Source: Desulfovirgula sp. (GTDB lineage Bacteria > Bacillota > Desulfotomaculia > Desulfotomaculales > Desulfocucumaceae). Taken from it: a DNA stretch of 61,171 bases. The notes beneath the pieces were generated by a model. It did no database searches. It had not been told where the DNA came from and saw only the letters and a program-made list of their open reading frames with translations. Shown here piece by piece: positions 25,887 to 34,508 of this stretch; position 1 is the first letter of the stretch, and every line of letters begins with the position of its first letter. A program made the translations under genes and the position numbers. The stretch is from NCBI GenBank assembly GCA_020725625.1, contig DYET01000170.1:1-61171 (forward strand). The letters are read 5' to 3'.

Positions 25887-27335
25887 ATGGTGGGCATTGT
25901 CTCCTACGGTGTATACATTCCGCGTTACAGGCTGAAGAGGAAGTTGATTTTTTCCCAGATGGGCTGGTTCAACGGCGGCACCGCCGGCCTGGCCAGGGGG
26001 GAAAAGGCGGTTGCCAACTACGACGAGGACAGTATTACCATGGGTGTGGCCGCGTGCGTCAGTTGCTTGGAGGGTTTTGAGCGGGACAAAGTAGACGGGA
26101 TTTACCTGGCTTCGGTGTCACTTCCTTACGCCAACAGGCTAAACGCCTCCATTGTGGCCACCGCCCTTGATTGCGCGTCGGGAATAGGGACGGCGGACTT
26201 TGCCTCTTCGTTGAGGGCGGGGACCTCGGCCTTGATTTCGGCCGCCGACTCAGTCAAAGCGGAAACCAAGAAGGCTGTTCTCGTGTGTGCCGCCGACTGC
26301 CGCAAGGCCAAGATGGGGGGAAACCAGGAAATGATCCTGGGTGACGGGGCCGCCTCCTTCATGTTGGGCACCGGGAACGTCATAGCCGAGTTCCTGGGTT
26401 CTTATTCGGTTGCCTATGACTTTGTGGACCAGCGAAGGGGTTCCACGGACCAGTTTGACCAGGGCTGGGAGGAAAGGTGGGTTAGGGACGAGGGATACCT
26501 GAAGATTGTCCCGGAGGCGGTGGAGGGGCTGCTGAAGAAAAACGGCTGGAAAATAAGTGATTTTACAAAGGTTGTGATCGCCTGTTATTCAGGTCCGATC
26601 ATCGAGGCCGTGGCCAGGAAAATAGGCGCCGGAAGGGAGCAAATCCAGCCCAACCTGTATGACGAGGTAGGGGATACCGGCACCGCCCATCCCCTGATCA
26701 TGCTGGCCGCAGCCCTGGAAGAGGCCGGTCCCGGCGATAAGATTCTGGTGGCCGGCTTCGGCGGCGGCTGTGACGTCATCTGCTTCCGGGCAACCGAAGC
26801 GATCAGCGGCAGCCGCAGGCAGGAAACAGGCAAGTGTCTCAATAACCGTGAGGAACTGGACAGCTATATGAAGTACCTGGTATTTCGCGGTCTAGTTCCC
26901 CTAGATGTGGGAATCAGGGGTGAAATTGTGGCCAATACCTCACTTTCCCTGGTCTGGAGGGACAGACGTGAGATATACGGGCTTTGCGGTTCCAGGTGCA
27001 GGGTGTGCGGCACACCCCAGTTTCCCTATCAGGAGATCTGCGTGAACCCGGAATGCGGGGCCGTGGGCCGGATGGAAATGTACAGGTTTTCAGACAAAAA
27101 AGGAAGGGTGGTAAGCTTTACCGGCGATTATCTGGCCTTCAGCCCGGCCCCTCCATCCATCTACGGGTTCGTCGATTTTGAGGGCGGGGGCAGGTTTTTC
27201 TTCGATTTCACCGACTGCGGGCTGGAGGACATCAAAGTCGGCATGCCGGTGAAAATGAGCTTTCGCAGGCGCTACACGGATCCGGACCGGGCAATCGTCG
27301 GTTACGGCTGGAAGGCAGTACCGCTAAAGGAATAA
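25887..27335 (+). CDS. HMG-CoA-synthase-like protein without catalytic residues, fused to DUF35 Zn-ribbon/OB domain
   Basis: A 482-residue two-part protein. Residues 1-300 follow the archaeal-type HMG-CoA synthase fold (GIVSYGVYIPRYRLKR, DEDSITMGVAA, LGDGAASFMLG, DEVGDTGTAHPLIML). By-eye alignment puts Val77 at the catalytic Glu, Leu109 at the nucleophilic Cys (TADFASSLRAGT) and Ala232 at the His, so it cannot be a normal synthase. The C-terminus is a DUF35 unit: a four-Cys zinc ribbon (CRVCG ... CVNPEC) then an OB fold. In archaea DUF35 joins thiolase and HMG-CoA synthase; here it probably docks the adjacent thiolase. ATG 25887 is spaced better from AGAGGG than ATG 25878. Confidence 0.85.
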   Translation: MVGIVSYGVYIPRYRLKRKLIFSQMGWFNGGTAGLARGEKAVANYDEDSITMGVAACVSCLEGFERDKVDGIYLASVSLPYANRLNASIVATALDCASGIGTADFASSLRAGTSALISAADSVKAETKKAVLVCAADCRKAKMGGNQEMILGDGAASFMLGTGNVIAEFLGSYSVAYDFVDQRRGSTDQFDQGWEERWVRDEGYLKIVPEAVEGLLKKNGWKISDFTKVVIACYSGPIIEAVARKIGAGREQIQPNLYDEVGDTGTAHPLIMLAAALEEAGPGDKILVAGFGGGCDVICFRATEAISGSRRQETGKCLNNREELDSYMKYLVFRGLVPLDVGIRGEIVANTSLSLVWRDRREIYGLCGSRCRVCGTPQFPYQEICVNPECGAVGRMEMYRFSDKKGRVVSFTGDYLAFSPAPPSIYGFVDFEGGGRFFFDFTDCGLEDIKVGMPVKMSFRRRYTDPDRAIVGYGWKAVPLKE

Positions 27336-27355
27336 GGAAAAGGGAGAGATAAGCT

Positions 27356-28567
27356 ATGGCCTCAGGGATCAGGGACAAGGTTGCCGTTATCGGCATGGGG
27401 TGTACAAAATTCGGCGAGCTGTGGGATAAGAGCTACCAGGACCTGATGGTGGAGGCGGTGCAGGAGGCCCTGATGGATGCCGGGATAGAAAAAAAGGACA
27501 TCCAGCAGGCATACTTGGGAACGGTTTTTGACGAGGTTTTTGCGGGAAAAAGCTCCCTGCCCCTGTCGGAGACCCTGAAGCTGCCCTTCATACCCGCAAC
27601 AAGGGTGGAAAACTACTGTGCCACCGGGTCCGAGGCCCTGAGGTGGGCGGTCTACGCCGTGGCCTCAGGAGCCTGCGACATCGCCATGGCGGTGGGCGTC
27701 GAGAAGCTGAAGGACATCGGCTTTGGCGGCCTGCCGGATTTTTCCTTCCTTCTCGGGACAAAAAACAGGGTTCTCCAGCCCAATATTACCGCACCCGGAA
27801 TGTTTGCCCAACTGGCCGCCAGCTACTTTACCAAGTACGGCATTGATCCGGAACGGGGCAAGAAGGCGTTGGCTTTGATTTCGGCAAAGAGTCACCACAA
27901 CGCCTTGCTGAACCCCAGGGCCCACCTGAGAAAGGAGATCAGCGTCGACCAGGCCTGCGGTGCGCCCATGGTGGCCTGGCCCCTTGGACTGTATGACTGC
28001 TGCGGCGTCAGCGACGGCGCGGCCTGCGCCATCCTGTGCCGGGCCGACAGGGCCAGGGAATTCAGGCCGGACCCTGTTTACATAAAGGCATGCCAGGTCG
28101 CATCAACGTCAGGGGAGGAAAAGGGGTACACCAAGTATGACTCCACTTACATAGAGCCAGCATACCGGGCGGCTATAGCCGCCTACAGGGAAGCGGGGAT
28201 AACCGATCCCAGGAAGGAAATAAGCATGCTGGAGGTGCACGACTGCTTTTCCATAACGGAACTGGTCACCTACGAGGACCTTTTAATCTCCGGGCGAGGG
28301 AAGGCTATCTACGACATTGAAGACGGGTTTTTTAACCTGGACGGCAAGATTCCCTGCCAGCCCAGCGGGGGCCTCAAGTGCTTCGGGCACCCCATCGGCG
28401 CCTCCGGCCTGAGAATGGGGTACGAGATTTACAAGCAGCTTCAGGGAAAAGCCGAATTTCCCGAAAGGCAGATAAAGGATCCACGCATAGGTCTCACTCA
28501 TAACGTCGGCGGTTTCCCGGCCTACGCCGTCTGTTCCGTCACCATATACGGCAGGGATCCGGGCTAG
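27356..28567 (+). CDS. SCP2/SCPx-type thiolase
   Basis: A 403-residue thiolase-superfamily enzyme. The acylated nucleophile is Cys88 (ENYCATGSEA), the SCP2-type HDCF motif is at 295-298 and the catalytic His345 is in FGHPIGASG. The second classic Cys motif is replaced by THNVGGFPA, as in SCPx thiolases. Since Cys88 is present it is more likely a true thiolase than an Ltp2-type aldolase. It directly follows the HMGCS-like/DUF35 gene, recalling BbsAB and the archaeal thiolase-HMGCS-DUF35 complex. It should cleave a bulky or branched 3-oxoacyl-CoA. Confidence 0.9.
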   Translation: MASGIRDKVAVIGMGCTKFGELWDKSYQDLMVEAVQEALMDAGIEKKDIQQAYLGTVFDEVFAGKSSLPLSETLKLPFIPATRVENYCATGSEALRWAVYAVASGACDIAMAVGVEKLKDIGFGGLPDFSFLLGTKNRVLQPNITAPGMFAQLAASYFTKYGIDPERGKKALALISAKSHHNALLNPRAHLRKEISVDQACGAPMVAWPLGLYDCCGVSDGAACAILCRADRAREFRPDPVYIKACQVASTSGEEKGYTKYDSTYIEPAYRAAIAAYREAGITDPRKEISMLEVHDCFSITELVTYEDLLISGRGKAIYDIEDGFFNLDGKIPCQPSGGLKCFGHPIGASGLRMGYEIYKQLQGKAEFPERQIKDPRIGLTHNVGGFPAYAVCSVTIYGRDPG

Positions 28568-28611
28568 GGCAAAAGCGGGTCCGGCAGACAAATTACGGGA
28601 GGTAATGCTTT

Positions 28612-29022
28612 TTGAACTTCCGGATCAGGGTTTTACTGGCAAAAATCGGCATGGACGGACACGACCGGGGTGCCAGGGTGGTGGCCGGTGCTCTCAGGGA
28701 GGCCGGGATGGAGGTTATCTACACCGGGCCCTGGCAGACGGTGGACCAGGTAACAAAGGCCGCCCTCCAGGAAGACGTGGATGTCATCGGGATAAGCAGC
28801 CTGAGTTACGACCATGTCCTGGTTCCCGGGCTGATTGAGAACCTGCGCCGGCACGGCGCCGACGACATCCTGGTAATCGTGGGGGGGATTATACCCGACG
28901 ACGACGTTAGGATGCTTGAGGAAGCCGGGGTGGCCAGGGTATTCCACCCCGGGACGAAAATGAGCGAAATAGTAGAATTTATCAGCCGGGCCGTCTCCGA
29001 CCGCCGGAAAAAGGCCATCTAA
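28612..29022 (+). CDS. B12-binding small subunit of mutase 2
   Basis: A 136-residue cobalamin-binding domain with the canonical KIGMDGHDRG signature (lower-ligand His17), SSLSYDH and VGGIIPDDD. The start is TTG 28612, supported by GGGAGGT at 28597-28603. It precedes its large subunit, the reverse of the order in the mutase 1 pair, so the two sets are not a simple recent tandem duplication. The two small subunits are clearly different sequences. Confidence 0.93.
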   Translation: MNFRIRVLLAKIGMDGHDRGARVVAGALREAGMEVIYTGPWQTVDQVTKAALQEDVDVIGISSLSYDHVLVPGLIENLRRHGADDILVIVGGIIPDDDVRMLEEAGVARVFHPGTKMSEIVEFISRAVSDRRKKAI

Positions 29023-29037
29023 AGGGGGATGATCACG

Positions 29038-30717
29038 GTGGATAATGAAAAATTGAGGACGGCGGAGAAAAAGTGGCGGCAAGAGTACCTCAAAACCCTG
29101 CAGAAGCTGCCCGGGCGCAGGGAAGAATTCAAAAACGCATCTGGAATCACGCTCAAGCCGCTGTACACCCCCCTGGACCTGGAGGGCTTCGACTATCTTG
29201 AAAAGCTTGGCTATCCCTGTGAATTCCCCTACACCCGGGGGATTTACCCGGGGATGTACCGCACCAGGACCTGGAGCAAAAGGATGCTGGTGGGCTATGA
29301 AGGCCCGGAGCATTACAACCGCCGGCAGAGGGAAATGCTTGCCAGGGGTCAAACCGCCATCAATTTTTTGCCCTGTAACACCTTCTTCCGGGGCTACGAC
29401 GTGGATCAGGTGGAGAAGGAACTTGTGGGCACCTGCGGGACTCCGGTGAACATTCTCGAAGACATGGCCATTGCCTTTGAGGGGATTCCCCTGGAGGAGA
29501 TAAGCGTTTCGTTCAACGATTCCGGGCCCTTTACGGGAGTAGCCATGCTTTTTGCCCTGGCCCGGGAGCGGGGGGTTCCCCTGGACCGTCTGAAGGGGAC
29601 CACCAGCCAGTCGGATTTCATCTCCCATTTCTCCGGCGGCTGCAATATGTACTTTCGCCTGTCTCTGGAAGGACACCTGAGGATGTTTGTCGACCATGTC
29701 AAGTTTTGCACCCAGAAGGTGCCCAGCTGGCACCCGGTGAGCATCATCGGCCAGCACTTCCAGGACAGCGGGGCGACCCCGGTGCAGAGCCTGGCCTTTA
29801 CTCTGGCCAGCGGGATTTTCTACGTGGACCAACTGATCAGGTCGGGCCTTAACGTGGATTCCTTCGCCCCCCGGCTCAGCTTCTTCTTCGCCGCTTCCGT
29901 CAGCCTTTTCGAGGAGGTGGCCAAGTTCCGGGCCGGGAGAAGGATGTGGGCAAAGATTATGAGGGACCGCTTCGGCGCCAAAGACCACCGGTCCATGCAG
30001 TTCAGGTTTCACGTCCAGTCCCAGGGTTCGGACCTCACCCGGCAGCAGCCCCTGAACAACATTACCCGTGTCTGCATCCAGGCCTTGTCGGCGATACTGG
30101 GCGGGGCCCAGTCAATCCACACCGACGCTTACGATGAGGCCTACCAGACTCCCACCGAGGAGACAGCCAGGATCGCCCTGATGACCCAGAACATCATCGA
30201 GGAAGAAAGCGGGGTGGCCGATGTGATCGACCCCCTGGGGGGTTCGTATTATTTGGAGAAATTGACCGACGAGACCGAGGAACTGGCCTGGCAGTACATT
30301 GAAAAAATCGACCAGATGGGTGGGATGTTGGAGTCGGTAAAAAAAGGTTACGTCCAGAGGGAAATCGGTATTGCCGCCTACGAACACCAGAAGGCGGTGG
30401 ACAGCGGGCGAAAAGTGGTGGTTGGGGTGAACAAGTACCAAATTTCCGAGGAGCAGGAATTCAAGTTAAAATGGGGCAAGCCAGACCCGGAGGAGGTGGA
30501 AAGACACGTTCAGAGGATCAGATCACACCGGCGGAACAGGGACCAGGCAGGGGTGAAGGCAGCATTGAAGGCTTTCCGGGAAGCCGCCCTGGATAAAGAA
30601 AGGAACCTGTTTGAGGCCACCCTGGAGGCCGTTGAAAAAGGGGCCACCCACGGGGAAATCGTCGGAGAAATGCGAGAGATGTTCGGCTACGGTTTACCTC
30701 TCACCGAGGGCATTTAG
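29038..30717 (+). CDS. Coenzyme-B12 acyl-CoA mutase, large subunit, strongly divergent pocket (mutase 2)
   Basis: A 559-residue large subunit, the size of IcmA/HcmA. Family landmarks are YPGMYRTRTWS, FAPRLSFFFAA, FRAGRRMWAKIM, QQPLNNITRV, LGGAQSIHTDAYDEA and DPLGGSYYLEKLT. The normally invariant TIRQ(Y/F/I) reads SKRML, placing Leu84 at MCM Tyr89 (Ile90 in 2-hydroxyisobutyryl-CoA mutase). Asn109 falls near the HCM hydroxyl-binding Asp117, Gly201 at Arg207, and His240 keeps His244. The pocket thus looks larger, aliphatic and with a polar contact, suggesting a hydroxyacyl or bulky substrate; this is inference. GTG 29038 is preferred to ATG 29029 by ribosome-site spacing. Confidence 0.9.
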   Translation: MDNEKLRTAEKKWRQEYLKTLQKLPGRREEFKNASGITLKPLYTPLDLEGFDYLEKLGYPCEFPYTRGIYPGMYRTRTWSKRMLVGYEGPEHYNRRQREMLARGQTAINFLPCNTFFRGYDVDQVEKELVGTCGTPVNILEDMAIAFEGIPLEEISVSFNDSGPFTGVAMLFALARERGVPLDRLKGTTSQSDFISHFSGGCNMYFRLSLEGHLRMFVDHVKFCTQKVPSWHPVSIIGQHFQDSGATPVQSLAFTLASGIFYVDQLIRSGLNVDSFAPRLSFFFAASVSLFEEVAKFRAGRRMWAKIMRDRFGAKDHRSMQFRFHVQSQGSDLTRQQPLNNITRVCIQALSAILGGAQSIHTDAYDEAYQTPTEETARIALMTQNIIEEESGVADVIDPLGGSYYLEKLTDETEELAWQYIEKIDQMGGMLESVKKGYVQREIGIAAYEHQKAVDSGRKVVVGVNKYQISEEQEFKLKWGKPDPEEVERHVQRIRSHRRNRDQAGVKAALKAFREAALDKERNLFEATLEAVEKGATHGEIVGEMREMFGYGLPLTEGI

Positions 30718-30829
30718 GCAGGCTGAGAAACCCGGAACTGTCCGGGCCGGTACACTGAACTTGTTACTGCAGGGGATGACACAGAGGAATGCAGAAAATT
30801 TTTAATATTACAAACAAGGGGTGTTAAAG

Positions 30830-32452
30830 TTGACCGGTTATGTCAAGGCAACCCCTGAGAGGATCAGGGAATTTATCAGGATAAACCGGGAGAAATGGAT
30901 GGGCAGCCTGATCATACCCAATATAATCAGGAAAACGTTGGCGGAGTACCCGGATAACATTGCCTTGGTGGAGGCCGAGACCGGGAAGTTCTGGACCTAC
31001 CGCCAGTTTGACGAGGAATCAAACAGGCTTGCCAATGGGTTGAAGAGGCTGGGGGTGAAGAGAGGGGACATGGTAGCCCAGATCCACCCCAATCACCCCC
31101 TATTCCACACCGGATACATGGCTATCCAAAAAATAGGCGCGACCAACGTGCCGCTTAACCCCCGCTACGTGGCGAGGGAATTCGAGTATGTAATCGACCA
31201 CTCGGATGCGGTTGCCCTGCTTATGGACGAGGCCTTTGTTCCGGTAATCAGGGAAATCCGCCCTAAGCTGACCAAGCTGAAGCACATTATAGTTCTTTCA
31301 GAAAAGGCCCCGGAGGGGATGATTACTTACCGGGAGTTGCTGGAAAGCGGGTCGCCTGATCCCGTGGAGGAGAATGTGCTTGAGGAGGACGTTTCATCCC
31401 TGCTTTACACGTCAGGGACTACAGGCGTTCCCAAAGGGGTGATGCTCACTCACCTCAACTGCCTGTCCCAGGCCATCATGACTTCGGAAGTCTTTGGCTT
31501 CCAGCCCACCGACATATTCCTGGACATGCTGCCGTATTTCCACTGTCAGTACCAGTGCTTTATCATTCCGTCCTTCATGACCGGCTTGACTCTTCTGTCG
31601 ATGAAGGTCTTTGACCCGGTCCTGTGCATGGAGGCAATAGCCAAGTACAAAGCCACCGTTACCCTTTTTGTGCCAGCCATGCACAATTCCTACCTGATCC
31701 TCCCGGGCTTCAAGGAAAAATACATCGACGGCAAAACCGGCACGGTGAGGCTGCACCTCTACGGCGGGTCCATCATGCCCTATCCCACCATCGTAAAGCT
31801 TAGGGAGTGGTGGCCGGGAGTAAAGCTGCAGAACATATTCGGCATGACCGAGACCTGTGCTGCCGTAACCAGCCTTACCGACGAGTACGCCCTGGACAAA
31901 ATTGCCTCTGTGGGGCCCAGCCTTTCCCACATAGACCTCAGGATCGTCGACGACAACGAAAATGACACCGATACCGGGGAAATTTTGGCCTGGGGGCCCA
32001 CGGTCATGAAGGGCTATTACAAGAACCCCGGGGCGACGGCGGAGGCCCTCAGGGGGGGGTGGTACCACACCGGGGACATAGGTAGAATGGACCAGGACGG
32101 CTTCCTGTATATCGTGGACAGGAAAAAGGACATGATTGTCCGTGGGGGTGAAAACATTTATCCCGCCGAGGTGGAAAAGGTCCTCCTGGAGCACCCCGCA
32201 GTGGCCGAGACGGCGGTCATCGGTGTGCCCGATCCCCGCCTGCAGGAGAAGGTCAAGGCTTTTGTGGCTTTTAAAAAGGGACAGAGCGCCAGCGAGGAGG
32301 AACTGGTGGCCCACTGCATGAAAAACATGGCCAAGTACAAAGTGCCGCAGCTCTGGGAGTTCGTCGACGCACTGCCGAGAAATGCCATGGGCAAGATTCT
32401 GAAGGGCAGCCTGCGGGAGGGCAGGATAACGGATGTTCATACAGTCGGTTAG
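30830..32452 (+). CDS. AMP-forming acyl-CoA synthetase (catabolic cluster)
   Basis: A 540-residue ANL-superfamily enzyme that activates a carboxylic acid with ATP and CoA. Visible motifs are LLYTSGTTGVPKGVMLTH (A3), FGMTETCAAV (A5), GWYHTGDIGRMD (A7), VDRKKDMIVRGGENIYPAEVE (A8, hinge; shown only in part as RKKDMIVRGGEN) and the catalytic Lys in NAMGKILKGSL (A10). TTG 30830 fits the AAGGGGTG site; GTG 30821 is an alternative. It follows mutase 2 by about 110 bases and probably activates the pathway substrate. Confidence 0.93.
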   Translation: MTGYVKATPERIREFIRINREKWMGSLIIPNIIRKTLAEYPDNIALVEAETGKFWTYRQFDEESNRLANGLKRLGVKRGDMVAQIHPNHPLFHTGYMAIQKIGATNVPLNPRYVAREFEYVIDHSDAVALLMDEAFVPVIREIRPKLTKLKHIIVLSEKAPEGMITYRELLESGSPDPVEENVLEEDVSSLLYTSGTTGVPKGVMLTHLNCLSQAIMTSEVFGFQPTDIFLDMLPYFHCQYQCFIIPSFMTGLTLLSMKVFDPVLCMEAIAKYKATVTLFVPAMHNSYLILPGFKEKYIDGKTGTVRLHLYGGSIMPYPTIVKLREWWPGVKLQNIFGMTETCAAVTSLTDEYALDKIASVGPSLSHIDLRIVDDNENDTDTGEILAWGPTVMKGYYKNPGATAEALRGGWYHTGDIGRMDQDGFLYIVDRKKDMIVRGGENIYPAEVEKVLLEHPAVAETAVIGVPDPRLQEKVKAFVAFKKGQSASEEELVAHCMKNMAKYKVPQLWEFVDALPRNAMGKILKGSLREGRITDVHTVG

Positions 32453-32468
32453 GCAGGAGGGAGGCTAG

Positions 32469-33314
32469 ATGGCTGTTAATCTTGGGGTGATAGGCAGGAG
32501 GACCGGGCCCTCGGTAAAGGAATACACCTGGAAGGACTGCGCCCTTTACGCCCTTGGCATCGGGGCATCGGAAAAGGACCTGGAGTACGTTTACGAGGGC
32601 GCCGAGGGAGGAATGAAGGTCTACCCCACCTTTGCCGTTTTTCCCATCATCGAGCCCCTGTTTGATTTCATAAGCGAAGCCGGGATTGAACTGCCTTCGG
32701 TTCTGCACGCGGGGCACAAGATAACCCTTTATAAAAAGATCCGGCCACAGGGAACTTTTAACACCACCACCCTGTGCAGGTCAATTTACGACAAGGGCAA
32801 GGCCGCCGTGGCAAACGTGGAGTTCGAGACCAGAGACGGCCATGGGGACCTTCTTTTCACCAACGAGATGAGCATTTATTGCCGTAACCACGGCAATTTC
32901 GGCGGTGACCCAGGCCCGAAGCCCCTGAGGTTCGACCCGCCTGAAGGAGGTTCACCGGCATTTACCGCCCTTTATCAGATTCCGGAATGGCAGGCCGCCA
33001 TTTATCGGCTGAGCGGCGATTACAATGCCCTTCATATCGATCCCCGGGCGGCCAAAAAGGCGGGCTTTCTAAAACCGGTTTTGCACGGTTTGTGTACATA
33101 CGGCTATGTAGGCAGGGCCGTTTTGGAACACCTGTGCGGGGGTGAAGTATCCAGGTTCGGGGAGTTCAGCGCCAGGTTCGCCGGGGTTGTTTTTCCCGGC
33201 GACACCCTCACGATCCGGGGCTGGAAAACCGATGATGCCGGTCTTTTCATAATTGTCGCCGAGACCCGGGGCGGGGTAGTCCTTGACCAGAGCTACGTAC
33301 GGGTAAAATCCTGA
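32469..33314 (+). CDS. MaoC-type enoyl-CoA hydratase (double hot-dog)
   Basis: A 281-residue protein of the hydratase-2/MFE-2 class, with an N-terminal hot-dog half (VYPTFAVFPIIEPL, LHAGHKITLYKKI) and a catalytic C-terminal MaoC half. The R-hydratase motif YRLSGDYNALHIDPRAAKKA supplies the catalytic Asp and His, followed by FLKPVLHGLCTYGY. It hydrates a 2-enoyl-CoA to the (R)-3-hydroxyacyl-CoA. Double hot-dog forms accept bulky or branched chains. It sits between the acyl-CoA synthetase and the SDR dehydrogenase with short gaps. Confidence 0.92.
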   Translation: MAVNLGVIGRRTGPSVKEYTWKDCALYALGIGASEKDLEYVYEGAEGGMKVYPTFAVFPIIEPLFDFISEAGIELPSVLHAGHKITLYKKIRPQGTFNTTTLCRSIYDKGKAAVANVEFETRDGHGDLLFTNEMSIYCRNHGNFGGDPGPKPLRFDPPEGGSPAFTALYQIPEWQAAIYRLSGDYNALHIDPRAAKKAGFLKPVLHGLCTYGYVGRAVLEHLCGGEVSRFGEFSARFAGVVFPGDTLTIRGWKTDDAGLFIIVAETRGGVVLDQSYVRVKS

Positions 33315-33339
33315 ATCTTTATGCAGGGGGTAGGAGAAC

Positions 33340-34104
33340 ATGGACTTAAGCGGCAGGGTAGCGATAGTCACCGGTTCAGGCAGAGGGATCGGCCGGGGGA
33401 TTGCCATGGTGCTGGCCAGCCACGGGGCGGATGTGGTCATTTCCGACATTAATCCGGATACCGCAGGGAAAACCTCGGAAGAGATCAGGTCCCTGGGTAG
33501 GAAATCCATCGCCGCGGCCGGCGACGTGTCGAAAAAGGCCGACGTTGAAAGGTTGGTTAGCGAGGCCCTGGACGCCTTCGGGAAGGTCGACATCCTGGTC
33601 AACAACGCCGGCATCACCAGGGACTACCTGATTGAAAAGATGCCCGAAGAGGCATGGGACTCGGTATTAAACGTAAATCTCAAATCCTTTTACCTTACCA
33701 TTCAGGCGGTCATGCCTGTAATGGTAAAAAGCAAATTCGGCCGGGTAATAAACATCTCTTCCAAGGCCTGCTGGGTCGGCAACATGGGGCAGGCCAACTA
33801 TAACTCGGCCAAGGCCGGGGCACTGTCCCTGACCATGACCGCGGCCAGGGAGTTCGGCCGGTATGTTGTTAAGGAAGGCTGCGACATGACTTGCAACGCC
33901 ATTATGCCGGGCTTTATAGACACAGAAATGACCCAGGCGGTTCCCGAAAAGGTCAGGCAGATCATGCTGTCACAGATACCGCTAAACAGGCCCGGCACGC
34001 CCGAGGACGTCGGAAACGTGGTCTTGTTCCTGGCATCCAGGTATGGGAGCTATGTTAACGGCGCCATCATCCCGGTTGACGGGGGTTTCTGGATGGCCAT
34101 GTGA
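33340..34104 (+). CDS. SDR-family 3-hydroxyacyl-CoA dehydrogenase / 3-oxoacyl reductase-like
   Basis: A 254-residue short-chain dehydrogenase. It has the cofactor motif VTGSGRGIGRG, NNAG, and the catalytic Ser-Tyr-Lys set (INISSKACWVGN, ANYNSAKAG). Next to the R-specific hydratase it should oxidise the (R)-3-hydroxyacyl-CoA, feeding the thiolase. The Asp in ISDIN after the second strand favours NAD over NADP. The insert REFGRYVVKEGCDMTCNAI is slightly unusual for FabG. It is the last gene before a strong terminator. Confidence 0.92.
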   Translation: MDLSGRVAIVTGSGRGIGRGIAMVLASHGADVVISDINPDTAGKTSEEIRSLGRKSIAAAGDVSKKADVERLVSEALDAFGKVDILVNNAGITRDYLIEKMPEEAWDSVLNVNLKSFYLTIQAVMPVMVKSKFGRVINISSKACWVGNMGQANYNSAKAGALSLTMTAAREFGRYVVKEGCDMTCNAIMPGFIDTEMTQAVPEKVRQIMLSQIPLNRPGTPEDVGNVVLFLASRYGSYVNGAIIPVDGGFWMAM

Positions 34105-34133
34105 CCCGGGTGGAATGAACCGCCAACGTGCAG

Positions 34134-34159
34134 GCAGCCGCGTGAAGCGGCTGCTTTTT
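34134..34159 (+). terminator. Intrinsic terminator of the B12-mutase operon
   Basis: GCAGCCGC (34134-34141) and GCGGCTGC (34147-34154) make a perfect 8-bp stem with a GTGAA loop, followed by five T residues. It lies 30 bases after the SDR gene and ends the operon. Confidence 0.92.
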
Positions 34160-34323
34160 CAACTAATTGCCTCTCAAAGGGGGCAGGCCTGTAGGAAAGG
34201 CTGTAAGAAGCATTATCGTTTTACCGGAAGTACGGCGCAATAAATCCAAGTTCATACCTGCGCCGGGAAGCATGGGGGAAACGGCTACTGTATACTGTTT
34301 ACCGTTTACCAATTGCCATACAG

Positions 34324-34415
34324 TATAATTATTTTTCACGGGCAAGTCTTTCCTTCGCTTGCGGGACACTCTGCACAAGTGCCGGTTTCTCCGGTCTTTT
34401 CCAAGGACTTGCCCG
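34324..34415 (+). other. Candidate structured leader RNA before the symporter genes
   Basis: TATAAT at 34324-34329 is a good -10 box (its -35 is weak). Just after the expected start, CGGGCAAGTC (34339-34348) can pair perfectly with GACTTGCCCG (34406-34415). Inside lie CTTG/CAAG and CCGG-TTTCT-CCGG hairpins, giving a possible three-way junction. I do not recognise it as a known riboswitch. The rest of the 400-base gap (34160-34508) contains an ATACTGT/ACAGTAT dyad around 34289-34325 and no gene. Confidence 0.4.
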
Positions 34416-34508
34416 GGCCTTCAGGACAGGCATGCCTTTTGCTTCTATAAATCAGACATTTCAGAAGAATGGCAAATGACGTAATATTCCAGGAAAGGAG
34501 GTGAATTC

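Noticed and set aside
25887-27335. Calling this gene a mevalonate-pathway HMG-CoA synthase
   Set aside because: All three catalytic residues are replaced and no other mevalonate gene is nearby; the operon context is acyl-CoA catabolism.
27356-28567. An Ltp2-type aldolase instead of a thiolase
   Set aside because: Ltp2 aldolases lack the nucleophilic Cys; here Cys88, HDCF and GHPIGASG are all present, favouring a thiolase.
34107-34127. A T-box-like GGGTGGAATGAACCGCC string after the SDR gene
   Set aside because: Spacing and flanking bases do not match the T-box antiterminator, no tRNA-synthetase or amino-acid gene follows, and the adjacent hairpin is a plain operon terminator.
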